Positions 1-9,859 are shown, numbered from the stretch's first letter. The stretch: DNA of 64,000 nt from Gammaproteobacteria bacterium (GCA_018222985.1 JAAEZG010000009.1:1-64000), one strand, 5' to 3'. The notes: generated by a model from the letters alone, not told the origin. Program-made: numbers and translations.

Positions 1-55
1 AACCCCTGTTACCGCCGTGAAAGGGCGGTGTCCTAGGCCTCTAGACGAAGGGGAC
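1..55 (-). tRNA. tRNA-Glu (TTC), partial at window edge
   Basis: The 55 bases are identical to the matching part of the complete tRNA-Glu at 106-181, including the TTC anticodon in its loop and the GTCCCC 5' acceptor strand. The T-arm end, acceptor 3' strand and CCA lie outside the window. It is the last visible member of a minus-strand tRNA run (Ala, Glu, Glu). Confidence 0.93.
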
Positions 56-105
56 CCCGGACATTCATATTTGCTCTGACCTTCAGGCTTTCGCTCTTGA
101 AGAAG

Positions 106-181
106 TGGCGTCCCCTAGGGGATTCGAACCCCTGTTACCGCCGTGAAAGGGCGGTGTCCTAGGCCTCTAGACGAAGGGGAC
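106..181 (-). tRNA. tRNA-Glu (TTC)
   Basis: Complete 76-base cloverleaf read on the minus strand. The acceptor strands GTCCCCT and AGGGGAC pair, the anticodon stem GCCGC/GCGGC region flanks a loop with TTC, the T-loop is GTTCGAATC and CCA is encoded. The spacer to the next copy (56-105) holds a small inverted repeat (CTTCA/TGAAG) but no promoter, so both Glu copies are probably processed from one transcript with tRNA-Ala. Confidence 0.97.
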
Positions 182-231
182 GCACCAGAACAAATCACTA
201 TCAGTTTATTCACTACTGTTGTTGCAGCTTT

Positions 232-307
<76 letters not shown>

Positions 308-356
308 ACAAACTTCAAAAGCCGTGTGCTACATCAGTACCCTGACAGCGGTGCGA

Positions 357-386
357 ATTCTAGGGTAATTGGCGCACCACCGTCAA
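357..386 (-). promoter_or_regulatory. Sigma70 promoter of the tRNA-Ala/Glu operon
   Basis: On the minus strand TTGACG (386-381) is followed after 18 bases by TAGAAT (362-357). Both boxes are one base from consensus, and the site is 50 bases upstream of tRNA-Ala. The following bases (TCGCACCGC) are GC-rich, as in stable-RNA promoters under stringent control. Confidence 0.78.
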
Positions 387-464
387 CCTTTTTTTCGGTA
401 AAATGAATTGTTTGCCGAAATTTACGCCAGTTCGCTTAATTGGCAGTCAAAATCACCCGCGAAT

Positions 465-1079
465 TTAAATAGCGCGTAACACACAATAGATAAATTTCTG
501 TTCATTGCCTTGCGGGGTTCGATGCGTTTCACGTTCTGCATGAACGAGTTCGAAGTCGCTACCAAAGGTGGCAGCGAGCAGCTCGACGGAATAGCGCTGA
601 ACCGGCAAACCACTGCAACGCTCAGGGCCATCTTCGGCAAAGGTGGCAATGATGACATAACCCCCTGGCTGCAAAGCATGCCTAACTTGCTCAATATACT
701 GCTGTTGCTGCGTTGGCTGGGTTAGAAAATGAAATACAGCACGATCATGCCAAATTAAAAAGTGCTGCTTGGGTAGCTCATGGGTTAGCACATCGCCGAC
801 TTGCCACTGAATAGCGTCAGCAATCCCCTTCCCTAGCCGCTGTTGTGTGGTTTTTAGCGCCGCTGCAGAAATATCCAACACGTGTAATTGGCGAAAACCT
901 TCACCCCATAAGTTATCAACAAGGTGCGAGGCGCCACTACCAACATCAATAATAGGGGCCGCATGCCCCATTCCGGTAGCTTCAATAAGCCGAATGGACG
1001 TATCTGCACGCCTTTGAAACCAACTAACTTGGTCAGTTGGTTTGGTGCGATAAACGGTTTCCCAATGATCTTTTTGCAT
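465..1079 (-). CDS. Class I SAM-dependent methyltransferase
   Basis: A 204-residue soluble protein with a Rossmann-type methyltransferase fold. The SAM-binding motif I is IDVGSGAS near residue 43, an acidic motif II (LHVLDIS) lies near 67, and a motif around GDVL precedes HDRAVFHF. The N-terminus (DHWETVYRTKP) is typical of a small methyltransferase family found next to housekeeping genes; the substrate is not evident. A GTG lies directly before the chosen ATG at 1079; I prefer the ATG with GAAG upstream. It lies 16 bases after the carbonic anhydrase stop and may be co-transcribed with it. Confidence 0.85.
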   Translation of the reverse strand: MQKDHWETVYRTKPTDQVSWFQRRADTSIRLIEATGMGHAAPIIDVGSGASHLVDNLWGEGFRQLHVLDISAAALKTTQQRLGKGIADAIQWQVGDVLTHELPKQHFLIWHDRAVFHFLTQPTQQQQYIEQVRHALQPGGYVIIATFAEDGPERCSGLPVQRYSVELLAATFGSDFELVHAERETHRTPQGNEQKFIYCVLRAI

Positions 1080-1095
1080 CACTTCGCATCACTTT

Positions 1096-1728
1096 TTACA
1101 CATCAAAATGGTAAATTCGTTCCAGTGAAGCACGATCGCGAACGGTCACTTCCATATCACGCACTAAGCCATCTTCAATACTGTAAACCCAGCCATGAAT
1201 CGCTAATTCTTGGCCGCGGTCCCATGCTTGCTGAACAATAGTCGTTTTGGCTAGGTTGCGCACTTGTTCAATGACATTTAATTCGCACAACCGGTTAACT
1301 CTTTCGTTGGCCGTGGCAATAGCTTCAAGTTCTTTGTGGTGTTCACGATAAATATCTTTGATCGGAAATAACCAATGATCAACCAAACCATGGCTGCAAC
1401 TTTCTGTAGCGGCTCGTACACCGCCGCATCCATAATGGCCGACTACTAATATATGCTTAACGTGAAGTGTCTCCACGGCGTACTGCACCACTGACAAACA
1501 ATTGAAATCCGTTTGAATAACCTGATTTGCAACATTGCGGTGCACAAATAATTCACCAGGCGCCATACCAACAACTTGGTTAGCGGGTACTCGGCTGTCT
1601 GAGCAACCAATCCACAAGTATTCAGGGGTTTGCTGCGCGACAAGATTATTGAAAAAGTCGGGATCTTGCTCCCGCATGCGTATCGCCCATTCTTCGTTGT
1701 TGGCAATGAGCTGACGAACGTTCGACAT
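1096..1728 (-). CDS. can: Beta-class carbonic anhydrase
   Basis: Interconverts CO2 and bicarbonate in the cytoplasm, supplying bicarbonate for carboxylations. At 210 residues it is close to E. coli Can. All the zinc-site residues are at Can positions: Cys42, Asp44 and Arg46 in CSDSR, then His98 and Cys101 in GHYGCGG. The ATG at 1728 has a distant GGAG (about 11 bases). It follows the gltX terminator, so it probably has its own promoter in the short gap, and may extend into the downstream methyltransferase. Confidence 0.96.
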   Translation of the reverse strand: MSNVRQLIANNEEWAIRMREQDPDFFNNLVAQQTPEYLWIGCSDSRVPANQVVGMAPGELFVHRNVANQVIQTDFNCLSVVQYAVETLHVKHILVVGHYGCGGVRAATESCSHGLVDHWLFPIKDIYREHHKELEAIATANERVNRLCELNVIEQVRNLAKTTIVQQAWDRGQELAIHGWVYSIEDGLVRDMEVTVRDRASLERIYHFDV

Positions 1729-1746
1729 AAATTTTATATCTCCAAT

Positions 1747-1776
1747 AAAAAAGGCGTCGAAATGACGCCTTTTTTT
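1747..1776 (-). terminator. Intrinsic terminator after gltX
   Basis: Stem GGCGTC/GACGCC (1753-1758 and 1764-1769) with loop GAAAT is flanked by A and T runs on both sides, giving a U-tract in either direction. It starts three bases after the gltX stop codon, so its main job should be gltX termination. Confidence 0.88.
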
Positions 1777-1778
1777 GA

Positions 1779-3188
1779 TTACTGCGCTTGTTCGCGTTCA
1801 ATAATAAACGAAATTGCGCGAGCGATACGTCCTACCACTTGTTCCTGCGAAATTAACTCAAGGGTTACATCAAGCGATGGTGAATTTCCCGAGCCAGTAA
1901 CCGCGACACGCAATGGCATGCCGACTTTGCCCATGCCTACACCGAGATCTTCCGCGGTTGCATGAATTGCCGCCTGAATACTTTCAGCATTCCAGCTTGT
2001 TAAACTTGCTAAGCGCTCTTGCACGGCTTCAAGCGCTTCACGCGCTACTGGGCGCAAATGCTTTTTAGCGGCATCGGCGTCAAACGCTTCGTATTCCTCA
2101 TAAAAATAGCGACTTTGTGACGCCATTTCTTTTAATGTTTTTACCCGATCGGCCATTAACGGAATTAAAGTTTCTAATGCAGGGCCTTTGCTGACATCAA
2201 TTGCCTGATCAGTAAAGTGCCATTGCAAATAAGGCACAACCTGTTCAACCGGTAGGCTCTTCATATAATGCTGATTCAACCAATTAAGCTTCTCAGTATT
2301 AAAGGCCGACGCGGCTTTGTTAACGTCGTCTAAACTAAATAGCTCGATCATTTCATCAACGCTAAAAATTTCTTGGTCGCCATGTGACCAGCCCAAACGC
2401 ACCAAATAATTCAATACCGCTTCTGGCAAATAGCCATCGTCACGATATTGCATCACGCTGACAGCACCATGACGTTTTGACAGTTTCTTACCGTCGTCAC
2501 CTAAAATCATTGAAACGTGTGCATACTCAGGCACCGGAGCACCTAAGGCTTTTAAAATATTAATCTGACGCGGTGTATTGTTAATATGGTCTTCGCCACG
2601 CACCACATGGGTGATATTCATTTCCCAGTCATCGATAACCACACAGAAGTTGTACGTCGGTGTGCCGTCGCTGCGAGCAATGATCAGGTCATCTAGTTCA
2701 GTGTTAGCAAACTCAATATGGCCACGAATGTGATCATCAAAGGTCACGCTGCCCTCTTGTGGGTTGCGAAAGCGCACCACGAATTTATCACCCGACACAT
2801 TTGGGTTATCACGGCAGTGACCGTCGTAACGTGGTTTTTCACCGTTTGCCATTTGCTCATCACGCATTTTTTCTAAGCGCTCCGTCGAGCAATAACACTT
2901 GTACGCTTTATCTTCAGCAAGCAGCTTGTCGATATAGTGGTTATAACGATCAAAACGCTTGGTTTGATAATAAGGGCCCTCGTCCCAGTTCAGCCCCAAC
3001 CATTCCATGCCTTCTAAAATGGCATCAATGGCGGGTTGTGTTGAACGCTCGCGGTCTGTGTCTTCTATACGCAATACAAATTTGCCGCCAGCTGCTTTTG
3101 CAACTAACCAAGAATAGAGAGCTGTACGTGCGCCACCAACATGAAGATATCCAGTGGGGCTTGGGGCAAATCGAGTGACAACAGTCAT
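1779..3188 (-). CDS. gltX: Glutamate-tRNA ligase
   Basis: Class I aminoacyl-tRNA synthetase charging tRNA-Glu, two genes for which lie 1.6 kb away. It has 469 residues (E. coli 471). The HIGH-type motif is HVGG (16-19) within [12 protein letters not shown] and the KMSKS motif is KLSKR (235-239). The zinc-finger region keeps Cys98, Cys100 and Cys125, but the position of E. coli His127 is Asp here. The gene ends at a strong terminator. A likely extended -10 (TGCTAGAAT on the minus strand, 3240-3231) lies about 43 bases upstream of the ATG without a good -35. Confidence 0.97.
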   Translation of the reverse strand: MTVVTRFAPSPTGYLHVGGARTALYSWLVAKAAGGKFVLRIEDTDRERSTQPAIDAILEGMEWLGLNWDEGPYYQTKRFDRYNHYIDKLLAEDKAYKCYCSTERLEKMRDEQMANGEKPRYDGHCRDNPNVSGDKFVVRFRNPQEGSVTFDDHIRGHIEFANTELDDLIIARSDGTPTYNFCVVIDDWEMNITHVVRGEDHINNTPRQINILKALGAPVPEYAHVSMILGDDGKKLSKRHGAVSVMQYRDDGYLPEAVLNYLVRLGWSHGDQEIFSVDEMIELFSLDDVNKAASAFNTEKLNWLNQHYMKSLPVEQVVPYLQWHFTDQAIDVSKGPALETLIPLMADRVKTLKEMASQSRYFYEEYEAFDADAAKKHLRPVAREALEAVQERLASLTSWNAESIQAAIHATAEDLGVGMGKVGMPLRVAVTGSGNSPSLDVTLELISQEQVVGRIARAISFIIEREQAQ

Positions 3189-3363
3189 AGTTCTTGCTTT
3201 CTCCGCATTATTCGGGTTATTTTGAGGCCTATTCTAGCAAGAAGCCGCGGCGTACGCATTAGGCAGAACACGAGAATATTTGGTTTTTAGCAGGCATATT
3301 GTTGAAAATTACGGCGAAACGGTGAAAAACCAAGCAGTCGAACAAAACAAGTGATATTTCCTG

Positions 3364-3391
3364 TTGACAGTATCGTGAAGCTCCCTATAAT
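3364..3391 (+). promoter_or_regulatory. Consensus sigma70 promoter of tRNA-Val
   Basis: A perfect TTGACA (3364-3369) is followed by 16 bases and a perfect TATAAT (3386-3391). The discriminator ACGCCCCGC is GC-rich, the usual stringent-control signature. The tRNA begins 22 bases downstream. Confidence 0.9.
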
Positions 3392-3413
3392 ACGCCCCGC
3401 AACGCAGAGAAAA

Positions 3414-3489
3414 GGATGGTTAGCTCAGCTGGGAGAGCACCGCCCTTACAAGGCGGGGGTCACTGGTTCGAACCCAGTACCATCCACCA
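3414..3489 (+). tRNA. tRNA-Val (TAC)
   Basis: Complete 76-base tRNA. Acceptor GGATGGT pairs with ACCATCC, the anticodon arm CCGCC-CTTACAA-GGCGG shows anticodon TAC, the T-loop is GGTTCGAACCC and CCA is encoded. It is a single gene facing the 3' end of the DUF2919 gene, with dispersed repeats filling the gap. Confidence 0.97.
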
Positions 3490-3499
3490 CTTCTTTGAA

Positions 3500-3618
3500 A
3501 TGCAAATACGATATTGGCTATCAGATATCAGATCTGATATTTCCTGCTGTGCCTAATATCCAATATCCAATATCTAATATCGCTCTTGCTCTTCATAGCT
3601 AATATCGCTCTTGCTCTT
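3500..3618 (-). repeat. Dispersed 3'-UTR repeat cluster after the DUF2919 gene
   Basis: Read on the minus strand from the stop codon, two tandem copies of AAGAGCAAGAGCGATATTAG are followed by ATATTGG units and by the palindromic tract ATATCAGATCTGATAT. Related sequence follows uvrB, rnt, the peroxiredoxin gene and fadR in this window. It separates the convergent tRNA-Val and DUF2919 genes. No gene is visible in it. Confidence 0.75.
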
Positions 3619-4089
3619 CTATCGATTATCGACCAACGAGATGAAGCGGCGCAGGTGACGTGAGAACAGCAACATCCAGCCAGCCATCAACCAACCAAAC
3701 AACAGCAATGCCTTCACAAATGAAAACGTCGGCCATAACTGACTTATCAGACTAACGATCAGCACACCGTCCACCACCCAACTACACCAAAGCAGCAGTG
3801 GTAAGGCTTTAAAGCTGGCACTGACCCATGGTGCGATGTCAGTTTTTACTTGGGTGACTAGAATGAAAACGACTAAAGCCGGTAGGCCAACTAACAGCGC
3901 TAAGCCGAACTGTTCGCTGGTAGTGTAGAAGAATTTCAATAAGCGAGCTCGATCGTCGACAAAAGTCAGTGAAATAATCCAGGCGGCATAACCACGCATA
4001 AAAAATAGCATCATGAACACCAAGCTCAGCGGCGTTTTTAAGGCGCCGTCGAGGGTTACATATTGTTCATCGCCTGGTTGAAGTTGCAC
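3619..4089 (-). CDS. DUF2919 family inner-membrane protein (YfeZ-like)
   Basis: A 156-residue hydrophobic protein with about four membrane segments (near residues 18-38, 60-78, 94-112 and 120-142). The N-terminal pattern (YVTLDGALKTP, then FFMRGYAAW) resembles the DUF2919/YfeZ family, whose function is unknown. It starts at GTG with only a weak ribosome site. It follows the DUF2061 gene by 36 bases, so the two membrane proteins may share a transcript. The family call rests on the general pattern. Confidence 0.65.
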   Translation of the reverse strand: MQLQPGDEQYVTLDGALKTPLSLVFMMLFFMRGYAAWIISLTFVDDRARLLKFFYTTSEQFGLALLVGLPALVVFILVTQVKTDIAPWVSASFKALPLLLWCSWVVDGVLIVSLISQLWPTFSFVKALLLFGWLMAGWMLLFSRHLRRFISLVDNR

Positions 4090-4125
4090 GTAGAAGTCCG
4101 TTTTACATCGGTTAAAAATAATGGG

Positions 4126-4335
4126 CTATGCTACGTGCACGGAATCCATTTGTCGACTTTGTTCTCGGGCTTTTCGTGCCGCCCAAAACTTTTCGTGAAA
4201 ATAATAGGCTACGGTATTCACTACCGGTTCAATAAGGGCCACAGCGCCACCTAGTACAACATCTCCGGTCATTAACCAAACTAAGGTGAAGGCGACGGAT
4301 ACGTGCATAACGCCGAATGAAACTGTTTTTGCCAT
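4126..4335 (-). CDS. DUF2061 family small membrane protein
   Basis: A 69-residue protein of the DUF2061 type. It starts MAKTVSFGVMHVSVAF, has two hydrophobic segments (about 8-25 and 30-48) and ends in a charged tail; these are commonly annotated as predicted membrane proteins of unknown role. A longer reading up to 4425 exists, but the ATG at 4335 has a strong AAGGGGGA site and starts the conserved part, so I use it. It lies downstream of uvrB past a repeat hairpin. Confidence 0.75.
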   Translation of the reverse strand: MAKTVSFGVMHVSVAFTLVWLMTGDVVLGGAVALIEPVVNTVAYYFHEKFWAARKAREQSRQMDSVHVA

Positions 4336-4410
4336 TGTGCTATCCCCCTTGGCCGCTTGGGCTTTCATGAATAGATAATAGCAGTTACGTGGCGCTCGTC
4401 TAATTGAAAA

Positions 4411-4518
4411 AATCGATAAGAGCAAGAGCGATATTAGCTATTAGCTATCAGATATTAGATAAAGCCCGAAACATCAGATCTGATATCAGATATCTGATAG
4501 CTAATATCGCCTTTGCCG
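4411..4518 (-). repeat. Long imperfect inverted repeat after uvrB
   Basis: On the plus strand GCGATATTAGCTATTAGCTA (4428 onward) faces its inverse GATAGCTAATATCGC (4496-4510), with nested ATCAGATCTGATATCAGAT palindromes between. Both arms carry the family core: GAGCAAGAGCG on the left, GGCAAAGGCG on the right. The element begins right after the uvrB stop and could form a long hairpin in the mRNA. Confidence 0.75.
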
Positions 4519-6540
4519 TTAAAGACGTTTGAGTTGTTCTCGTAGTTTAGTGAGATCGTCGCGCAAGGCGGCAGCTTTTTCGAACTCAAGGTCTTTGGCG
4601 GCTTGATACATTTGCTTTTCGGTCGCTTCAATCTTTTGTACCAAGGCTTTCGGGTCAAACAGCGCTGGGTCGTAAGCCAATTCTTTCTCGGCGACTTCGC
4701 GTTGTTTTTCGCGGCGCGGTGCACGCATGCTGCCACCACCAAGATCCATCACGTCAGTTACGCGTTTATTCAGGCCTTTTGGAGTAATGCCATGTTCTTC
4801 GTTATAGGCTATTTGCTTGGCTCGACGGCGATCAGTCTCATCAATAGCGCGTTGCATAGAGCCGGTAATACGATCAGCGTACAAAATGGCCCGGCCATTC
4901 AGGTTCCGTGCCGCACGGCCTATGGTCTGAATCAATGACCGGTCAGAGCGCAAGAAGCCCTCTTTGTCGGCATCAAGTATGGCAACTAGCGACACTTCTG
5001 GCATGTCCAAGCCTTCACGCAGCAAGTTGATGCCGACTAACACATCAAATTCACCCAAGCGTAAATCACGAATAATTTCCATGCGCTCAACGGTGTCGAT
5101 ATCAGAATGCAAATAACGCACGCGAATACCGTGCTCGTCCAAATAATCGGATAAGTCTTCAGCCATTTTTTTGGTTAACGTGGTGGCCAAAACGCGTTCG
5201 TTGCGCTCAACCCGCAAGCGAACTTCAGACATCAAATCATCAACTTGTGTAGCGACTGGACGAATCTCAATTTCGGGATCGATTAAGCCCGTTGGGCGCA
5301 CCACTTGCTCGACAATTTCACCCGCACATTTTTCAATTTCATATTTGCCTGGAGTTGCCGACACATAAATAGTTTGCGGGGCAATGGCTTCAAACTCATC
5401 AAATTTTAACGGCCGATTATCAAGCGCCGATGGCAAACGGAAACCATAATTCACCAAGTTTTCTTTACGCGAGCGATCGCCTTTATACATAGCGCCAACT
5501 TGCGACACCGTAACGTGCGACTCGTCAATAATTAACAACGCGTCATCTGGCAAATAATCAAGCAATGTGGGTGGCGGCTCGCCCGGCGCCCGCCCCGATA
5601 AATAGCGCGAATAGTTTTCAATGCCCGAGCAATAACCAAGTTCAAGCATCATTTCAATGTCAAACTGGGTGCGTTGGCTTAAGCGTTGTTCTTCAACCAA
5701 TTTATTATTATCTAATAACTGTTGTTTGCGTTCTTTTAGCTCTTCTTTGATTTGGTCTATGGCTTTTAAAATAGTTTCACGCGGCGTCACGTAGTGGGTT
5801 TTCGGGTAAATGGTTGCGCGCGCAACATCGGCCTCGGTCACCTGCCCTGTTAACGGCTCGAACAAACTAATACGATCAATTTCTTCATCGAACAACTCAA
5901 CACGCACCGCCAATTGCTCAGATTCCGCCGGAAAAATATCAATAACTTCGCCTCGTACACGGTAGGTACCGCGTTCGAATGCTGCGTCATTACGTTTGTA
6001 TTGCAATTGTGCCAAACGGCGCAAAATGTCGCGTTGGTCAATAATGTCACCACGGCGCAAGTGCAACATCATTTTCATGTATGACTCAGGGTCACCCAAA
6101 CCGTAAATACATGACACCGACGCCACAAGAACAACATCGCGGCGCTCCATTAAGGCTTTTGTTGCCGACAAACGCATTTGTTCAATGTGATCGTTAATTG
6201 AAGCGTCTTTCTCAATGAAGGTGTCGGTAGTGGGCACGTAGGCTTCTGGTTGATAGTAGTCATAGTACGACACGAAATATTCCACGGCATTGTTTGGAAA
6301 AAATTCTTTCATTTCTCCATACAACTGCGCGGCTAGGGTTTTATTGTGCGCAAGTATTAACGTCGGCCGCTGAATTTTCTCAATCACATTGGCCATGGTG
6401 AAGGTTTTGCCAGAGCCGGTAACCCCCAACAAGGTTTGATGCGCAAGGCCAGCGTCAAGATTATCAACGAGCTTTTCAATAGCCGCAGGTTGATCACCCG
6501 CCGGTTGATAGTCAGACTTAAGTTCGAACGAGCGACTCAT
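4519..6540 (-). CDS. uvrB: UvrABC excinuclease subunit B
   Basis: DNA damage-verification helicase-like subunit of nucleotide excision repair; loads onto lesions with UvrA and recruits UvrC. At 673 residues it is full-length. Walker A GVTGSGKT is at 39-46, a beta-hairpin region rich in Tyr ([10 protein letters not shown]) is near 93-102, DESH motif II follows, and a C-terminal UVR domain with coiled character occupies about 630-673. An ATG 48 bases upstream exists, but the ATG at 6540 has AAGGAGG seven bases away and starts the conserved protein. It overlaps the MATE stop as TGATG, so translation is likely coupled. Confidence 0.97.
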   Translation of the reverse strand: MSRSFELKSDYQPAGDQPAAIEKLVDNLDAGLAHQTLLGVTGSGKTFTMANVIEKIQRPTLILAHNKTLAAQLYGEMKEFFPNNAVEYFVSYYDYYQPEAYVPTTDTFIEKDASINDHIEQMRLSATKALMERRDVVLVASVSCIYGLGDPESYMKMMLHLRRGDIIDQRDILRRLAQLQYKRNDAAFERGTYRVRGEVIDIFPAESEQLAVRVELFDEEIDRISLFEPLTGQVTEADVARATIYPKTHYVTPRETILKAIDQIKEELKERKQQLLDNNKLVEEQRLSQRTQFDIEMMLELGYCSGIENYSRYLSGRAPGEPPPTLLDYLPDDALLIIDESHVTVSQVGAMYKGDRSRKENLVNYGFRLPSALDNRPLKFDEFEAIAPQTIYVSATPGKYEIEKCAGEIVEQVVRPTGLIDPEIEIRPVATQVDDLMSEVRLRVERNERVLATTLTKKMAEDLSDYLDEHGIRVRYLHSDIDTVERMEIIRDLRLGEFDVLVGINLLREGLDMPEVSLVAILDADKEGFLRSDRSLIQTIGRAARNLNGRAILYADRITGSMQRAIDETDRRRAKQIAYNEEHGITPKGLNKRVTDVMDLGGGSMRAPRREKQREVAEKELAYDPALFDPKALVQKIEATEKQMYQAAKDLEFEKAAALRDDLTKLREQLKRL

Positions 6541-7892
6541 CACGCCTCCTTGTTTCGCGTTCTTGTTTCGCGTTGAAACCACAGCCATGCAAGACCACCC
6601 GTGATTAGGTTAGCAATAACACCACCGGCAAATAAGCCTGGAATATCGTACAACAATGCACCGAGCCAACTTAAGGGAACAAACATAATAAACAAGCGAA
6701 TAATGCTTAAACCTAGCGCGCTCATTGGCTTGTGCAACGCATTGAAGCTTGAGTTCGTGAGAATAATCACACCCTGCACACCGTAGCCAAGCGGCATAAT
6801 ATAAATGAACAATCGAATAAGTCGCGCTACTTCTGGGTCGTCGGTAAACGCAGCGGCAACCCAAGGCGCCAACGCAACTAACATGCCATAAATAATTAAT
6901 TGCACAATCAGCACACTGCGAATAGCAACGTTGTATGCGGCATGAACGCGATCATAGGCATGGGCGCCAAAGTTTTGACTAATCAGCGGCGGTAGCGACA
7001 TAGATAACGCCAAAATAATCACGCTCGCTAACGACTCTAATCGCGAGCCTACGCCAAATGCCGCAACGGCCGGTGCGCCATAAGCTGCAATAATTGCCGT
7101 TAATACAGCCATAGCCAATGGCGTTAACATGTTGGCACCAGCAGCGGGTATACCAATAGATAGAATTTGGCGCGCAGAATGCAGCCAGCTTGCGTCGTTA
7201 GGCACTAGCAAGGTCAGTAATTGCTTATAATTTAGGTACCACAACACTAATAGCGTACCGATAATCCAAGAAATGAGGCTGGCTAACGCCGCACCTTGCA
7301 CGCCCATTGCCGGAATAGGCCCTAAGCCAAAAATTAAAATAGGATCAAAAATAGCGTTTAATAGCCCGCCCGAAGCCATGATCAACGACGGCGTACGCGT
7401 ATCGCCAGAGGCGCGAAGTACGGCGTTACCCACCATGGGGGTAACCAATAATACCGCCCCCAAAAACCAAATGGTCATGTAATCGTGAATATAAGGCAGC
7501 AGACGCGTTTGCGCACGAAGCAAGGCAAATATTGCGTCCATGCTGACGTAGCCTATTACGGACAACACCATGACCAATAACGCTGACACGCTTAAAGCCA
7601 CAGTGCCGTCAAAGCGAGCATGTTCTTCCCGCCCCGAACCGCGTTTACGGGCAATGACCGCTGAGGTACCTATGCCAAGACCAATAGCTAAGCTAACCAC
7701 AGTAAATGTAACCGGGAAGGTAAAACTCACTGCAGCAAGCGGATCTGTGCCAAGCATGCCCACAAAAAACGTATCCACCACATTGAAACTAATTAGCGTA
7801 AGCACGCCAATAACAACCGGCCACGTCATTCGCCACAACGTCGGTTGTATGGGGTCATGTAGAAGAGATTTTGCCGCTACAGCTTGGCTCAT
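6540..7892 (-). CDS. MATE family efflux transporter
   Basis: A 450-residue inner-membrane protein with about twelve hydrophobic segments in two similar halves. The N-terminal part (residues about 15-60, [18 protein letters not shown]) is typical of MATE antiporters, which export drugs or metabolites using Na+ or H+ gradients. The substrate cannot be read from sequence. It is the upstream partner of uvrB with a one-base overlap, an unusual pairing. Confidence 0.9.
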   Translation of the reverse strand: MSQAVAAKSLLHDPIQPTLWRMTWPVVIGVLTLISFNVVDTFFVGMLGTDPLAAVSFTFPVTFTVVSLAIGLGIGTSAVIARKRGSGREEHARFDGTVALSVSALLVMVLSVIGYVSMDAIFALLRAQTRLLPYIHDYMTIWFLGAVLLVTPMVGNAVLRASGDTRTPSLIMASGGLLNAIFDPILIFGLGPIPAMGVQGAALASLISWIIGTLLVLWYLNYKQLLTLLVPNDASWLHSARQILSIGIPAAGANMLTPLAMAVLTAIIAAYGAPAVAAFGVGSRLESLASVIILALSMSLPPLISQNFGAHAYDRVHAAYNVAIRSVLIVQLIIYGMLVALAPWVAAAFTDDPEVARLIRLFIYIMPLGYGVQGVIILTNSSFNALHKPMSALGLSIIRLFIMFVPLSWLGALLYDIPGLFAGGVIANLITGGLAWLWFQRETRTRNKEA

Positions 7893-7998
7893 GAGGTTCC
7901 TAATTCGTGCAAAAAAAGAAGCGATAGTGTAACGAATTTTGCACCATTTCGCTATTCAATAACGTCGCGATCATTCAGCGATCGCCCCAGCCGATCAA

Positions 7999-8027
7999 TA
8001 GACAAAAACCGCTGAAAACTATATAGT
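7999..8027 (+). promoter_or_regulatory. Candidate promoter of the aminotransferase gene
   Basis: TAGACA (7999-8004) and TATAGT (8022-8027) are 17 bases apart and end 41 bases before the GTG start. It is the only good match in the 176-base divergent gap to the MATE gene. Confidence 0.55.
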
Positions 8028-8068
8028 GTGCCTAACTTTTTAACCCCTTCTACGTTTAGGATCACGCT

Positions 8069-9259
8069 GTGAAATATCAATTGTCAGATCGTGTTAATGC
8101 TATTCAACCCTCCCCTACTTTAGCGGTTTCGCAAAAAGCGGCCGAGCTCAAAGCTGCAGGGCATGACGTTATTGGATTAGGCGTCGGCGAACCTGACTTT
8201 GATACGCCAGAGTTTGTCAAAGTAGCCGCCAAAGCAGCCATTGATGCAGGCCACACAAAATATACAGCGGTTGACGGTATTCCTCAGTTGAAGCAAGCGG
8301 TTATTGATAAATTTAAGCGGGATAACGGCTTAGACTATGAACTGAGCGAAATATTAATTTCGGCTGGCGGTAAACACAGTATTTTTAATTTGCTCAGTGC
8401 TTGGTTAAACCCTGGGGATGAAGTACTTATTCCTGCGCCTTACTGGGTTTCTTATCCAGATATGTCTCTTTTGGTGGGCGCGGTACCTAAATTTATTGAA
8501 GCAGGGATTGAGCAACGCTACAAAATCACCGCTGAGCAGCTTGACCAAGCGGTGACCGACAAAACACGCTTATTGTTTTTAAATAGCCCGTCGAATCCAA
8601 CCGGTACCGCTTATAGCAAAGCTGAACTCGAAGCATTAGCTGAAGTTTTACGTAAATATCCGCAGGTTTTAATTGCGACCGACGATATGTACGAACATAT
8701 TTTGTGGAGCGACGAAAGTTTCCACAATATTGCAATGGTGGCGCCAGACTTGAAAGACCGCATTGTGGTTTTATCGGGTGTGTCAAAAGCCTATGCCATG
8801 ACTGGGTGGCGTATTGGCTATGCAGCAGGGCCAAAACCACTGATTGCTGCCATGAAGAAAATTCAGTCACAAAGTACATCAAACCCAGCAAGCATTAGCC
8901 AGTATGCAGCACTTGCTGCGTTAGAAGGCGATCAGAGCATCATGACGACTATGGTCAGTGCGTTTAAAGAGCGTCACGATTATTTAGTCGATGCCCTGAA
9001 TAAAATACCTGGCATGAAATGCATTGCCGGCGATGGCACCTTTTATACCTTTGCCAATATTGACGGGTTAATTGCCGCTAAAGGCGCAAGCTCAGATGTA
9101 GAACTGTGTGAAATGCTATTAACCAAAGCAAAAGTGGCGTTAGTTCCGGGTTCAGCATTTGGCGCTCCAGGGCATTGTCGCTTTTCTTTCGCCTGTAGTT
9201 TGGAAACATTAAAAGAAGCTGTTCGTAGAATTTCTGAGTTCGCTACCAGCAATAACTAA
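8069..9259 (+). CDS. Class I pyridoxal-phosphate aminotransferase (aspartate aminotransferase type)
   Basis: A 396-residue fold-type I aminotransferase. The conserved G-x-G-EPDF near 37-43, NPTG in the middle (PSNPTGT) and the PLP lysine Lys240 in SGVSKAYAMTGWRIGY place it in the aspartate aminotransferase Ib-like subfamily, which moves amino groups between aspartate or aromatic amino acids and 2-oxo acids. It starts at GTG with TTTAGGAT upstream. The gene stands alone between a divergent MATE gene and its own terminator. Confidence 0.92.
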   Translation: MKYQLSDRVNAIQPSPTLAVSQKAAELKAAGHDVIGLGVGEPDFDTPEFVKVAAKAAIDAGHTKYTAVDGIPQLKQAVIDKFKRDNGLDYELSEILISAGGKHSIFNLLSAWLNPGDEVLIPAPYWVSYPDMSLLVGAVPKFIEAGIEQRYKITAEQLDQAVTDKTRLLFLNSPSNPTGTAYSKAELEALAEVLRKYPQVLIATDDMYEHILWSDESFHNIAMVAPDLKDRIVVLSGVSKAYAMTGWRIGYAAGPKPLIAAMKKIQSQSTSNPASISQYAALAALEGDQSIMTTMVSAFKERHDYLVDALNKIPGMKCIAGDGTFYTFANIDGLIAAKGASSDVELCEMLLTKAKVALVPGSAFGAPGHCRFSFACSLETLKEAVRRISEFATSNN

Positions 9260-9309
9260 AATAGAGCGAACAGGCGTACTGTCACAAATATTTAATCATC
9301 AAGAATTTA

Positions 9310-9330
9310 GGGGCTCTCGAGCCCCTTTTT
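9310..9330 (+). terminator. Intrinsic terminator after the aminotransferase gene
   Basis: GGGGCT-CTCG-AGCCCC followed by TTTTT, 50 bases after the stop codon. Confidence 0.88.
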
Positions 9331-9731
9331 GATGGTTTAATTGTGTACAACTCAGGCAAAAAATGCACAACAGCTGGTGTAAAATGCGACGAACGACATG
9401 TTCTTGATCAAAGTAATTCCACTGATTCCATATTAATTATAACTATATGTTTTTATTGATTATTTAATTTCGCTGTTAATTTTTAAGCAATCGCTAAATC
9501 GCTCCGAATCGCCCATCATTTATGATAACTCACACAGTTTCCCACAAGGTTATCCACAGATTTAGTGGATAAGATCGTCTAGGCTTTGAACGGCGCGCGA
9601 TCGCGCTGCATGTGGATAACCGCAAGCAGTCATATATATATCATTTATCATAGTTGATTTCTTTCAGAAAACTTGACTTTGATTTTTTCTAACCGTTTGC
9701 ACACAAAACAAGCAAACAGTACTTTTAAGTA
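9331..9731. other. Gene-free AT-rich region with a DnaA-box cluster
   Basis: About 400 bases without a credible gene. The part 9420-9485 is strongly AT-rich. It is followed by a perfect DnaA box TTATCCACA (9550-9558, plus), an 8/9 box TTATCCACT (9564-9572, minus) and another perfect box (9611-9619, minus). The palindrome GCGCGATCGCGC (9595-9606) and several GATC sites lie among them. The arrangement resembles DnaA-titration or reactivation loci or a replication origin; no origin-associated gene is next to it. Confidence 0.6.
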
Positions 9732-9760
9732 TTGACAGGCGCCGCAACCGCCATTAACAT
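9732..9760 (+). promoter_or_regulatory. Promoter of the tRNA-Asn array
   Basis: TTGACA (9732-9737), 17 bases, TAACAT (9755-9760), then a GC-containing discriminator. The first tRNA-Asn starts 22 bases downstream. Confidence 0.8.
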
Positions 9761-9782
9761 TCGCACCCGTTGTCAGATGTGT

Positions 9783-9859
9783 TCCCCAGTAGCTCAGTTG
9801 GTTAGAGCGGTGGACTGTTAATCCATGTGTCGTTGGTTCGAATCCAACCTGGGGAGCCA
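9783..9859 (+). tRNA. tRNA-Asn (GTT), copy 1
   Basis: A 77-base cloverleaf. Acceptor TCCCCAG/CTGGGGA, anticodon arm GGA-CTGTTAA-TCC with anticodon GTT, T-loop GGTTCGAATCC, encoded CCA. It is the first of four identical copies. Confidence 0.97.

Noticed and set aside
3500..4518. CRISPR array
   Set aside because: The repeated units are short, unequally spaced and partly palindromic, with no constant-length unique spacers; no cas genes are present.
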